A stretch of DNA of 64,000 bases from Pygmaiobacter massiliensis (GTDB lineage: Bacteria; Bacillota; Clostridia; Oscillospirales; Ruminococcaceae). The DNA is taken from contig NZ_OAML01000003.1 in NCBI RefSeq assembly GCF_900199435.1, positions 1,257,166-1,321,165 on the forward strand. The letters run 5' to 3'. A program made the translations under genes and the position numbers. The notes beneath the pieces were generated by a model. That model worked only from the letters and a program-made list of their open reading frames with translations, searched no databases and was not told the DNA's origin. Every line of letters begins with the position of its first letter. The first letter of the stretch is position 1. Shown here piece by piece: positions 49,232-56,475 of this stretch.

Positions 49232-49966
49232 ATGAGCCACCTTTATTTTACGCAATCCATTACAGATGGAAAAGCTGTTCTCTGCGAAGAGGATGCTGTT
49301 CATCTGGTAAAGGTCATGCGCGCCGCCGAAGGGGACGAAGTGCGCCTGTGCGACGGCGCTGGCATGGAGTATCAAGGGCGGCTTTCTACCGTTTCGGTGA
49401 ATTATGTAGAAGCGGAAATACTTTCCAGCGCGCTTTCTGCATCAGAACCCGACCGAGAGGTTACGCTATATGTGGGCCTTGCAAAGGGCGATAAAATTGA
49501 TTTTATTATTCAAAAGGCAACAGAGCTGGGAGCAAGCCGCATTGTACCTTTTGAGAGTCGGTTTTGCGTTGCGCGTGCCAAAAATGAAGATAAAAAAGCA
49601 CAGCGCTGGCAACGCATTGCAAAAGAAGCCGCAAAGCAGGCGGCGCGCGGGCGTATTCCCACAGTAAATACGCCTATTTCTTACAAAATGTTATTAAATG
49701 AAGTAAAAAACTACGATGCCTCGTTCTTTTGTTATGAAGAGGGAGGCGAACCGTTGTTTGCAAACGGTCATTTACATAGCCGGTTGGCGGATGCAAAACG
49801 CATTGCACTGGTCACCGGCGCAGAAGGCGGATTTTCACCCGAAGAGGCGCAGCAAGCACAAGAAGCAGGCTGTATCCTCACAGGGCTGGGTCCCCGCATT
49901 TTGCGCTGCGAAACCGCGCCCGTTGCTGCACTTACTGCAGTAATGGTCCTAACCGGCAATCTATAA
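49232..49966 (+). CDS. rsmE: 16S rRNA m3U1498 methyltransferase
   Basis: RsmE is a SPOUT enzyme that methylates U1498 of 16S rRNA. The 244-residue product begins MSHLYFTQSITDGKAVLCEEDAVHLVKVMR broken as an N-terminal PUA-like domain, then the trefoil-knot domain LAKGDKIDFIIQKATELGA, RFCVARAKNED, RIAKEAAKQAARGRIP, VTGAEGGFSPEE and GPRILRCETAPVAALTAVM. Both halves and the length are normal. GGGAGAAC precedes the ATG. Confidence 0.95.
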   Translation: MSHLYFTQSITDGKAVLCEEDAVHLVKVMRAAEGDEVRLCDGAGMEYQGRLSTVSVNYVEAEILSSALSASEPDREVTLYVGLAKGDKIDFIIQKATELGASRIVPFESRFCVARAKNEDKKAQRWQRIAKEAAKQAARGRIPTVNTPISYKMLLNEVKNYDASFFCYEEGGEPLFANGHLHSRLADAKRIALVTGAEGGFSPEEAQQAQEAGCILTGLGPRILRCETAPVAALTAVMVLTGNL

Positions 49967-49967
49967 A

Positions 49968-49998
49968 AGAAGGTTCTGACCCTACGGTCAGCCTTCTA
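49968..49998 (+). repeat. Hairpin between rsmE and the VanY-like gene
   Basis: AGAAGG and TTCTGACC on the left pair with GGTCAG and CCTTCT on the right, closing a small loop. There is A rather than T after it, so it is not a clear terminator. Confidence 0.6.
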
Positions 49999-50016
49999 AA
50001 AAAGGATGGATGATCG

Positions 50017-50889
50017 TTGGTTAGAAAAATCGTTTCGTTGCTTACCGTGTGCCTGTTGGCTGCTGCACTCTTCTGCGGCTGCTGGGGCAAAGATGATTCC
50101 TCTTCTTCTTCGGCACAGGCTACCCCCACACCTACCACTCCGAGCTCCGGCTCTTTGGGCGCCGATAGTATGATGCCTGATGGCAGCGGTACCACAGTTC
50201 CGGGTAACTCTAGCAGTGGCAGCTCCAGTGTAATGCCTGACGAAAGCATGCGCCCGGATTCCGGTATGGATAATAACTCCGCTTCAGTTCGCCCCACGGC
50301 GAACTGGGGCACCATGCTCGTAAACGCAGAAAATCCCCTTCCTGGGGATTTTTCTGTTAAAACGAGAAGTATTGAAAAGTATCCCGACCGCTCGTTTGAT
50401 GAACGCGCTGCAGCAGACCTGGAAGCTATGCTCAATGCTGCCGCCGGCGATGGTTGCCCGCTCTACTTAGTATCCGCCTATCGTAGCGTTGCCCGGCAAA
50501 AAGCCCTGCACGAGCGAAAGGTGAATTTCTACCTCTCTAAAAATTACGAGCCAGAGCTCGCAAAAGAGCAGGCCGCTAAATGGGTGGCGGCTCCCGGCAC
50601 CAGCGAGCACAACCTCGGTCTTGCGGCAGACATCGTATCTGCCAAGTGGTACAATACCCACGACGACTTGACCGAAGAGTTTGAGGATACCCCTGAGTTT
50701 GAGTGGCTGATGGCGCATTGCGTTGAGTACGGCTTTGTACTGCGCTATCCTTCTGACAAAACGGGCACAACCGGTATCGGCTACGAGCCGTGGCATTACC
50801 GCTATGTGGGGCGTGATGCGGCAGCCTATATGAAGGCACATAACCTTTGTCTCGAAGAACTTCATGCAGAACAGCTTGCAGCGGGCTAA
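50017..50889 (+). CDS. VanY-type (M15B) D,D-carboxypeptidase lipoprotein
   Basis: The 290-residue protein starts with a signal peptide and probable lipobox (LLAAALFCGC, Cys22 or nearby), then a Ser/Thr/Pro/Gly-rich linker to about residue 110. The M15B peptidase domain has YLVSAYRSVARQKALH, the zinc motif SEHNLGLAADIV (SxHxxGxAxD) and GYEPWHYRYVG. It would trim D-alanyl-D-alanine from peptidoglycan stems outside the membrane. Start is TTG with AAAGGATGG upstream. No vanR/S/H/A genes lie nearby, so this is not a glycopeptide-resistance cluster. The next gene is a membrane protein. Confidence 0.9.
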   Translation: MVRKIVSLLTVCLLAAALFCGCWGKDDSSSSSAQATPTPTTPSSGSLGADSMMPDGSGTTVPGNSSSGSSSVMPDESMRPDSGMDNNSASVRPTANWGTMLVNAENPLPGDFSVKTRSIEKYPDRSFDERAAADLEAMLNAAAGDGCPLYLVSAYRSVARQKALHERKVNFYLSKNYEPELAKEQAAKWVAAPGTSEHNLGLAADIVSAKWYNTHDDLTEEFEDTPEFEWLMAHCVEYGFVLRYPSDKTGTTGIGYEPWHYRYVGRDAAAYMKAHNLCLEELHAEQLAAG

Positions 50890-51025
50890 GCAAATAGCCC
50901 GGCTTTGTATCACGGCACAAAGTGAATGCAGCACAAAAATGAGCTATGGCTGCCGGACGAGCAAAACAGCCAGCGTTGGCATAGGCTGTACCAAACAAGC
51001 AGCCGGGCTCTAAGGAATGATCGAG

Positions 51026-51748
51026 ATGGAACAAACAAAAAACAAAAAATGGTTTTCGGCAATATTTTTTGCCCTGCTTTTACTGGCTACGGCATTTGTG
51101 TTGTGGCATTGGCGGCAAGAGCTATATTCACTGATTACCTCGCAGCAGGCGAGGGATGAGTTTGTCGCCTTTGTGCGCAGTACAGGGTGGCGTGGCCTGC
51201 TGGCCTTTTTGGGGCTGCAAATGCTTCAGGTTCTTGTCGCTGTGATCCCGGGCGAACCGGTAGAGATCATGGCAGGTGCGCTTTACGGCACTTTGGGCGG
51301 CATGATAATCTGCCTGGTTGGGGTGCTGATCGGTTCGGTACTTATTTACTGCTTTATGCACTTTTTGGGGGCAAACCCACTAGAGGGCGAAAAGTTTCAC
51401 AAGTACCGATTTTTACAAGAACCCCGGCGGGTAGAGACTTTGGTGTTCTTGCTGTTTCTGGTACCGGGTACACCAAAAGATATTTTGCTGTATCTTGCGC
51501 CCTTTTTACCGATGCGCCCCAAGCGATTTTTCATGCTCTCCACGCTCGCACGGATTCCGTCGGTGGTGTCCTCTACCTTTGCAGGGGCTACTTTGGCACG
51601 CGGGCAGTTTGGCCTGATGATTGCCGTATTTCTGGTTACCGGTGCGGCTGGGCTGGTCGGCATTTTGTGTCACGACCGGCTGATAAAGATGCTTTCTGAA
51701 AAAAAACAGCAGGTGCAGCATCACCGCGAGCAAAAAAAAGAAAAATAA
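51026..51748 (+). CDS. TVP38/TMEM64-family (DedA-like) membrane protein
   Basis: The 240-residue protein has about six hydrophobic segments. An N-terminal helix (about 10-30) is followed by a re-entrant region with QVLVAVIPGEPVEIMAGALYG, the VTT-domain signature, and the helix ICLVGVLIGSVLIYCFMHFLG; LFLVPGTPKDILLYLAPFLP matches the second re-entrant loop. Such proteins may flip or scramble undecaprenyl phosphate or lipids; no substrate is proven here. I chose the ATG at 51026, 9 bases after AAGGA. A strong terminator overlaps its stop. Confidence 0.88.
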   Translation: MEQTKNKKWFSAIFFALLLLATAFVLWHWRQELYSLITSQQARDEFVAFVRSTGWRGLLAFLGLQMLQVLVAVIPGEPVEIMAGALYGTLGGMIICLVGVLIGSVLIYCFMHFLGANPLEGEKFHKYRFLQEPRRVETLVFLLFLVPGTPKDILLYLAPFLPMRPKRFFMLSTLARIPSVVSSTFAGATLARGQFGLMIAVFLVTGAAGLVGILCHDRLIKMLSEKKQQVQHHREQKKEK

Positions 51749-51790
51749 AAAAGCGCTTTCTCGAAAATTTATCGGGAAAGCGCTTTTTTA
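51748..51790 (+). terminator. Terminator of the TVP38 gene (twin copy A)
   Basis: AAAAAGCGCTTTCTCGA pairs with TCGGGAAAGCGCTTTTTT around a short A/T loop. It is nearly identical to the terminator at 53664-53702 beyond the PadR module. Confidence 0.93.
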
Positions 51791-51791
51791 G

Positions 51792-51850
51792 TTGACAGAT
51801 TGCCTACCTTGCAATACAATGTAGTAAACTACTATACAATGCAAAGTAGG
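51792..51850 (+). promoter_or_regulatory. padR promoter with palindromic operator
   Basis: TTGACA (51792-51797) and TACAAT (51815-51820) have a 17-base spacer. Over and after the -10, the arms CTACCTTGCA and TGCAAAGTAG (one mismatch) enclose GTAGT-AA-ACTAC, and ATACAATG is repeated exactly 20 bases apart (51814, 51834). This layout suits a dimeric PadR repressor acting on its own promoter. Confidence 0.75.
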
Positions 51851-51857
51851 TGAAAGA

Positions 51858-52190
51858 ATGTTTGATAAGTCTCAATTGCTCAAAGGCACGCTGGAAGGCT
51901 GTATCCTGCAAATTGTTTCAGCAGAAACCACTTATGGCTACGAGATTGTGGTGCGGCTAGCCGAGGCGGGGTTTGATGGTGTGCGTGAAGGCACGGTTTA
52001 CCCGTTGCTGATGCGGCTTGAAAAAAAGGGATTGCTGTTTGCAGAGTTTCGACCATCGCCACTGGGGCCGAGCCGAAAATATTTTTCGCTGACACCGGAA
52101 GGCGAGCAGACGTTAAAAGAATTTTATGACGCATGGGCAGAGATATCTGCCGCGGTTGCCAAGGTGCAGAATGGAGGGGGCTCGCAATGA
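51858..52190 (+). CDS. PadR-family transcriptional regulator
   Basis: The 110-residue product is a short PadR winged-helix repressor: LLKGTLEGCILQIVSAETTYGYEIVVR broken across residues 6-32, the recognition region GFDGVREGTVYPLLMRLEKKG, and a C-terminal dimer helix (EGEQTLKEFYDAWAEISAA). PadR proteins often repress the adjacent membrane-protein genes and are relieved by small molecules or envelope stress. Its stop overlaps the next ATG (ATGA), so expression is coupled. The upstream promoter overlaps a large palindrome, suggesting autoregulation. Confidence 0.92.
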   Translation: MFDKSQLLKGTLEGCILQIVSAETTYGYEIVVRLAEAGFDGVREGTVYPLLMRLEKKGLLFAEFRPSPLGPSRKYFSLTPEGEQTLKEFYDAWAEISAAVAKVQNGGGSQ

Positions 52191-52442
52191 AAAACGAGTG
52201 GAAACAGTTTTGTAAAGAAAATAACACGCGGCAGAGCCGCTTGCGCGAAAAAGACCAGGATATCTTAGATGATGTGCTGAGCTATTTAAAGAGTACAAAC
52301 CGCAATCCGTACGACCTTGAAGTGTTGCGCAAAGATCTTATCGGTATGGCGCAAGAAGCACAAAACCGAGGCGAAAGCTTAGAGGACGTGATAGGCCCCG
52401 ACCGCAAAGAGTTTTGCGAAGGGCTTGCAGAAACACTGCGGC
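52166..52442 (+). repeat. 277-bp direct repeat, copy 1
   Basis: From GCAGAATGGAGG through the end of the N-terminal domain (AACACTGCGG). It repeats at 52911-53187, 745 bases downstream, with about 14 differences in the coding part. Confidence 0.9.
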
Positions 52443-52885
52443 ATTGTTCTTTTCGAGATTGGATTCTTTTTATGGCACCCTCGGCCTCATTAGCAGGATT
52501 AGTCATACTTTCATTTTGCGTGAGGCCCAGAAACCTTCCGTTTTTTATTCAAATTGATATAGGATTTCTTATGTTTGCGTTATTTTGGGAGATTTACTTT
52601 GGAATGCTGTGTTGGGCATATCAGCTTAATCGCTTTCATGCGTGGAAAAAGAACCCGAACTATAAAGTTCTTTGGCTTGGAGCAATTACGTTGCCCGTAG
52701 CAATAGTTGTTTCTCGGTGGATATCGTTATTGAGCCAAGGTTTTATTTATACAGCGCCTGTTATCTCAGTTATTCTCTTGCCGTGGGGGCTTTACCTTCT
52801 GCTTAGGTGGCGGCGGGAGCTGCGTATTACTCAGCTTGCACAAGAAAGCCCTTGGAAGGACGGGGCGAAACCGTCGTGCGAATAG
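52187..52885 (+). CDS. PadR-linked four-helix membrane protein, copy 1
   Basis: The 232-residue product has a charged cytosolic N-terminal domain (residues 1 to about 85, including LREKDQDILDDVLSYLKS, DLEVLRKDLIGMAQEA and VIGPDRKEFCEGLAETL), then four predicted transmembrane segments near 92-110, 128-150, 165-186 and 188-212, and a tail ITQLAQESPWKDG. The N-terminal domain resembles the HAAS/DUF1700-like or DUF1048-like domains that accompany PadR regulators; I am not sure which. No enzyme motif is seen. It overlaps padR by 4 bases. Its first 256 bases are about 95% identical to those of the next gene. Confidence 0.75.
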   Translation: MKNEWKQFCKENNTRQSRLREKDQDILDDVLSYLKSTNRNPYDLEVLRKDLIGMAQEAQNRGESLEDVIGPDRKEFCEGLAETLRHCSFRDWILFMAPSASLAGLVILSFCVRPRNLPFFIQIDIGFLMFALFWEIYFGMLCWAYQLNRFHAWKKNPNYKVLWLGAITLPVAIVVSRWISLLSQGFIYTAPVISVILLPWGLYLLLRWRRELRITQLAQESPWKDGAKPSCE

Positions 52886-52910
52886 AAAATAAAAAGGTTA
52901 TATCGTATCG

Positions 52911-53187
52911 GCAGAATGGAGGAGTTTCGCAATGAAAAACGAGTGGAAACAGCTTTGTAAAGAAAATCGTACGCGGCAGAGCCGCTTGCGCGAAAAAGAT
53001 CAGGATGTCTTAGATGATGTGCTGAGCTATTTAAAGAGTACAAACCGCAATCCGTATGACCTTGAAGTGTTGCGCAAAGATCTTATCGGCATGGCAGAGG
53101 AAGCACAGGACCGAGGCGAAAGCTTTGAGGACGTGATAGGCCCCGACCGCAAAGAGTTTTGCGAAGGGCTTGCAGAAACACTGCGGC
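52911..53187 (+). repeat. 277-bp direct repeat, copy 2
   Basis: Second copy of the repeat at 52166-52442; similarity drops abruptly just after AACACTGCGG, where the membrane half begins. Confidence 0.9.
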
Positions 53188-53630
53188 CAAGCACGATGGC
53201 CGACTGGGTGGTATTTAATGCGCCGAATGCGCTGTTTGGTGCCTGGCTGGCGCTTTCGTTCTCTTTGTCCAAAGACCGCTTTGGCATAGAATTTGGATCA
53301 ACACCGGGCATGGCACTTTTACTACTTGTCATTTACTTCTGGCTCGTGACGATGATGTACCAGCGCACCCGTTTTCGGTATCAATCCGGACAGCCGAATT
53401 ACAAAGCACTGGGGCTGAGCGTCCTTCTGTTTATACCGATTGCGGGCATTGCATATTGGTATGCCAAGATGGGCAGCGCAGTGTGGTTTACGTTGCCATG
53501 GCCAGTTGTAGTGGCTGGCGGTGTGGGTATATGGGTCGCAGTCGTTTGGTACCGCAATCAGCGAGTAGCACAGCTTTCAGAGCAAAATCCCTGGAAAGAT
53601 GCTGCATCAGAGATTAGCAAAGCCGATTAA
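52932..53630 (+). CDS. PadR-linked four-helix membrane protein, copy 2
   Basis: This paralog of the previous gene is also 232 residues. Residues 1-86 are almost identical to copy 1 (about 14 base changes in 256), while the four membrane helices (near 92-112, 118-142, 155-178, 182-204) share little beyond the PNYKALGL and QLSEQNPWKDA anchor points. The ribosome-binding region GCAGAATGGAGGAG is part of the duplication. It is the last gene of the PadR module, ending before the twin terminator. Function unknown. Confidence 0.75.
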   Translation: MKNEWKQLCKENRTRQSRLREKDQDVLDDVLSYLKSTNRNPYDLEVLRKDLIGMAEEAQDRGESFEDVIGPDRKEFCEGLAETLRPSTMADWVVFNAPNALFGAWLALSFSLSKDRFGIEFGSTPGMALLLLVIYFWLVTMMYQRTRFRYQSGQPNYKALGLSVLLFIPIAGIAYWYAKMGSAVWFTLPWPVVVAGGVGIWVAVVWYRNQRVAQLSEQNPWKDAASEISKAD

Positions 53631-53663
53631 GGCATATACAGAGTATTAAAGACTATTATGGTG

Positions 53664-53702
53664 AAAACGCTTTCTCGAAATTTTATCGGGAAAGCGTTTT
53701 TG
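53664..53702 (+). terminator. Terminator of the PadR module (twin copy B)
   Basis: AAAACGCTTTCTCGA pairs with TCGGGAAAGCGTTTT around a short A/T loop. The core matches twin copy A at 51748-51790 at nearly every base. Confidence 0.92.
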
Positions 53703-53847
53703 GTAAAACATAAAAAGCGACGCGTCACGCAATAATTTTCAACAACGAGCGGGTGCGCTGGTGGAAAGTTTGCAGCTCTGTCAAACAGCAGCTCCTCATA
53801 TTGCTTTTTGCGTTGCTTTAGTTACTTTATAAAACAAGGCAAAAGAA

Positions 53848-53885
53848 AAGAGCAGGGCGATGCATTTTGCAAAACTCTGCTCTTT
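53848..53885 (-). terminator. Terminator of the patatin-ptsI-degV operon
   Basis: On the minus strand AAAGAGCAG pairs with CTGCTCTTT and is followed by TCTTTTG. It lies just past the degV stop. The 255-base gap 53631-53891 holds only the two terminators. Confidence 0.82.
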
Positions 53886-53891
53886 GTGTAT

Positions 53892-54764
53892 TTATTTGTG
53901 CTCGCCCAGCCAAAACAGTGCCACGGTGCCGGGGCCAGAGTGGCAGCCGATGACCGGTCCGATGAGGTTGGTCACGATGCGCTCAATGCCATATTTGCCG
54001 CGCAGCTGCTCTTCCACATAAGCCGCATCTTCGGGTGCGTCGCCGTGGCTGAGAAAAACCACCGGGCTTTTGCCCACCCAAATCGTTTCGTCCAGGTGCT
54101 TGAGCAGCGCGTCGAGGCTCTGGCGGCGTCCCCGCACCTTCTCCATCGGAATCAGATGGCCTTCGTCATCTACATGCAGTACCGGCTTGATGGAAAGCAT
54201 AGAGCCGACCACAGCGCTGGCAGCGGAGACACGACCGCCGCGGTGCAAAAAGTGCAAATCATCCACAGTAAACCAGTGGCACAGATGGCCGCGGTTTTCG
54301 GTTACCCAGTCGGCAACCTCGGCAAGCGTTTTGCCAGCCTTTTGCTGCTGTGCCGCGTAATAGACAAGCAAGCCTTCGCCCATGCTGGCTGCGCGGGTAT
54401 CTACCGCAACGATTTCGCGGTCGGCAAACTCTGCTTTCAGGTCCTCCACCGCAAGGGTGCAGGAGTTGTAGCTGCCCGAAAGACCGGAGGAGAATACAAG
54501 GAAAAGCACGTCTTTGCCTGCCTGTAAATAGGGGCGTGCAACGTCGCAATAAGTTGCCATGTTTACCTGCGCAGTGGTGGCATTGCTGCCCGTGCGCAAT
54601 TTATCGTAAAACTCTTTGCCGGAAAGATCCCGCTCATCGGGATAGTTGCGGTAAGAAACATCGTCCAGCATAAATTCCATGGGGATGACCTGGATGCCAA
54701 GTTCCTCGCAAAGCGCGGGGGTGAAATCACCGGTTGAGTCGGTGATAATGATATAATCGTTCAT
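53892..54764 (-). CDS. DegV-family fatty-acid-binding protein
   Basis: DegV/FakB proteins hold a fatty acid for phosphorylation by FakA. The 290-residue product starts MNDYIIITDSTGDFTPALCE (TDSTGD motif), has the fatty-acid-carboxyl contact region VFSSGLSGSYNSCTLA, a hydrophobic-pocket region, and the C-terminal HGDAPEDAAYVEEQL and GPVIGCHSGPGTVALFWLG (the His/Gly end motif). I chose the ATG at 54764, 7 bases after AAGGAAGGA. It is the last gene of a minus-strand run with patatin and PTS enzyme I; no fakA is present. Confidence 0.93.
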   Translation of the reverse strand: MNDYIIITDSTGDFTPALCEELGIQVIPMEFMLDDVSYRNYPDERDLSGKEFYDKLRTGSNATTAQVNMATYCDVARPYLQAGKDVLFLVFSSGLSGSYNSCTLAVEDLKAEFADREIVAVDTRAASMGEGLLVYYAAQQQKAGKTLAEVADWVTENRGHLCHWFTVDDLHFLHRGGRVSAASAVVGSMLSIKPVLHVDDEGHLIPMEKVRGRRQSLDALLKHLDETIWVGKSPVVFLSHGDAPEDAAYVEEQLRGKYGIERIVTNLIGPVIGCHSGPGTVALFWLGEHK

Positions 54765-54797
54765 AAAAGATTCCTTCCTTTCACAGTGCAAGCCGAC

Positions 54798-54814
54798 CGC
54801 CGCCAAGGGCGGCG
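54798..54814 (-). repeat. Small perfect hairpin between ptsI-like gene and degV
   Basis: CGCCGCC and GGCGGCG are exact complements with a 3-base loop. It is in the 66-base gap between the two genes. Confidence 0.65.
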
Positions 54815-54830
54815 AAGGTGCCGGCAGTGG

Positions 54831-56444
54831 TTAAACAGAGCGGATCAGCGCGTCGTTGAGCCGAAGCTTGACATCACTGATCGACACCGCCGCCATCGAA
54901 AGCTTGCGGACCCCCAGCGTTGCATACAGCAGCGCAGTTTCGGGTGCAGCGGCCGCTTCGCCGCAAACCGAAACAGGGATGCCAGCGTCCTCAGCAGCTG
55001 CAAGCGTCATTTTAATAAGCTTTTGCAGCGCGGGGGCGTGTGGGTCAAAATAACGGGTGACGGCCGGGTTTAGCCGGTCTGCCGCCAGTGTATACTGGGT
55101 TAAGTCATTGGTGCCGATGCTGAAAAAATCAACTTTCGGCGCCAGCTCTTCTGCCATCAGGGCAGCCGCCGGCGTTTCAATCATACAGCCAACCGGCAGC
55201 TCTGCGCGAAAATCTGCGCCGCGTGCCGTAAGGGCTTCGCGCACTTGATCGAGCACCGCAAATGCTTCATCCAAATCCTGCGCAGTTGTCACCATGGGGA
55301 ACATGATGTGCAAATCACCGTAGATAGCAGCACGCAGCAAAGCTGCAAGCTGCGTATGCAGCAAATGGGGTTTTGCAAGTGAGAGCCGCATGCCGCGCAG
55401 CCCCAGGGCCGGGTTTTCCTCCCGGCTTTCGCTTATACCTGCAACCGATTTATCCGCGCCAATATCCAGTGTGCGGATGGTCACAGGGCGTCCACCAGCG
55501 GCAAGCAGGCAGTCGCGGTAAAAACGGAACTGCTCCTCTTCGTCGGGCAGGCGGTCACCTAAAAACAAAAACTCGCTGCGCAGCAGTCCCACGCCTTCGG
55601 CACCGGCTGCAATCGCCGCTGCGATGTCCTGCGGGCCCCCGCAGTTGCCGAGCAGATTTATTTGAATACCATCTTTCGAGATGCAGGGGGTGCGGCGCAG
55701 TTTCTCTGCTTCCATGCTGACACGGTGCGAGATGCTGATGCGGTGAGAAAAACGCGCAATGGTCGCTTCGTCCGGCTCTGCAACCAACATGCCTTCGCCG
55801 GCGTCCAGTGCGCAAAGCATACCTGCAGGTAGAGAAAGCAGCTCTTCGCCGCAAAGAACAAGCGCGGGGATGCCATAGGTGCGCGCAATAATAGAGCAAT
55901 GGCTCTGCGCAGAACCTGCGCTGATTGCAATACCGAGAATGAGTGATTTGTCCAAGCTGACAAGGTCGCTGGGCATCAATTCGTCCGACACCAAAATAGA
56001 AGGCTCTTTCAGATGCACACGCTCACGCGGGCGACCGTCCAAAATGCTGACCACTCGGTGGCAGGCGTCCAGCACATCACCAGCCCGGTGCGAAATATAA
56101 TCATCCGGAACGGCGCGCAGCTTTTCGGCATACAGGTTGGCGGCCCGCTCTACCGCAGCAGCGGCACCTTCGCCTGCGTCTATGTAACGCAATATCGTGG
56201 ACAAAAGTCCATGGTCGTTCAGAATTTCGCGTTGGAAAATAAAGATGTCGCCCTCTTCGCTCGCAGCTCTGTGCGCAAGCGAGGCAATCTCGTCCTGCGC
56301 AAGCAGTGCTGCCGCTTCAAACAAGGCAGCTTCGCGGCCGGGCGCACTGACAGTGCGGCCCGAAGCGGAGTAGTGGCGCTCGACCGTAACGATACGGCCG
56401 AGTGCCAAACCGGGGGAGGCGCAGAATCCATTGATTTCTTTCAT
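54831..56444 (-). CDS. ptsI: Phosphoenolpyruvate-protein phosphotransferase (enzyme I-like)
   Basis: Enzyme I takes phosphate from phosphoenolpyruvate onto a histidine and passes it to HPr. The 537-residue product begins INGFCASPGLALGRIVTVE, carries His182 in AGSAQSHCSIIARTYG (canonical GGxTSHxAI altered to AGSAQSHCSI), the PEP/Mg barrel with LLRSEFLFLG, VTIRTLDIGADK, GLRGMRLSLAKPHL, MIETPAAALMAEEL, FFSIGTNDLTQYTLAADR, and the catalytic Cys of SVCGEAA. It is slightly shorter than the usual 570-575 residues. No ptsH or enzyme II lies in the window. It sits between patatin and degV genes, 67 bases from degV. Confidence 0.92.
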   Translation of the reverse strand: MKEINGFCASPGLALGRIVTVERHYSASGRTVSAPGREAALFEAAALLAQDEIASLAHRAASEEGDIFIFQREILNDHGLLSTILRYIDAGEGAAAAVERAANLYAEKLRAVPDDYISHRAGDVLDACHRVVSILDGRPRERVHLKEPSILVSDELMPSDLVSLDKSLILGIAISAGSAQSHCSIIARTYGIPALVLCGEELLSLPAGMLCALDAGEGMLVAEPDEATIARFSHRISISHRVSMEAEKLRRTPCISKDGIQINLLGNCGGPQDIAAAIAAGAEGVGLLRSEFLFLGDRLPDEEEQFRFYRDCLLAAGGRPVTIRTLDIGADKSVAGISESREENPALGLRGMRLSLAKPHLLHTQLAALLRAAIYGDLHIMFPMVTTAQDLDEAFAVLDQVREALTARGADFRAELPVGCMIETPAAALMAEELAPKVDFFSIGTNDLTQYTLAADRLNPAVTRYFDPHAPALQKLIKMTLAAAEDAGIPVSVCGEAAAAPETALLYATLGVRKLSMAAVSISDVKLRLNDALIRSV

Positions 56445-56475
56445 GCGGCTCTCCTTTCTTTAAAGGTAGATTGGT

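Noticed and set aside
50017-50889. Vancomycin-resistance cluster
   Set aside because: A single VanY-like carboxypeptidase is present; no vanH, vanA/B-type ligase, vanX or vanRS genes accompany it.
53808-54527. 239-codon plus-strand frame opposite degV
   Set aside because: DegV has a complete set of motifs on the minus strand and a good ribosome binding site; the plus frame starts in the terminator region.
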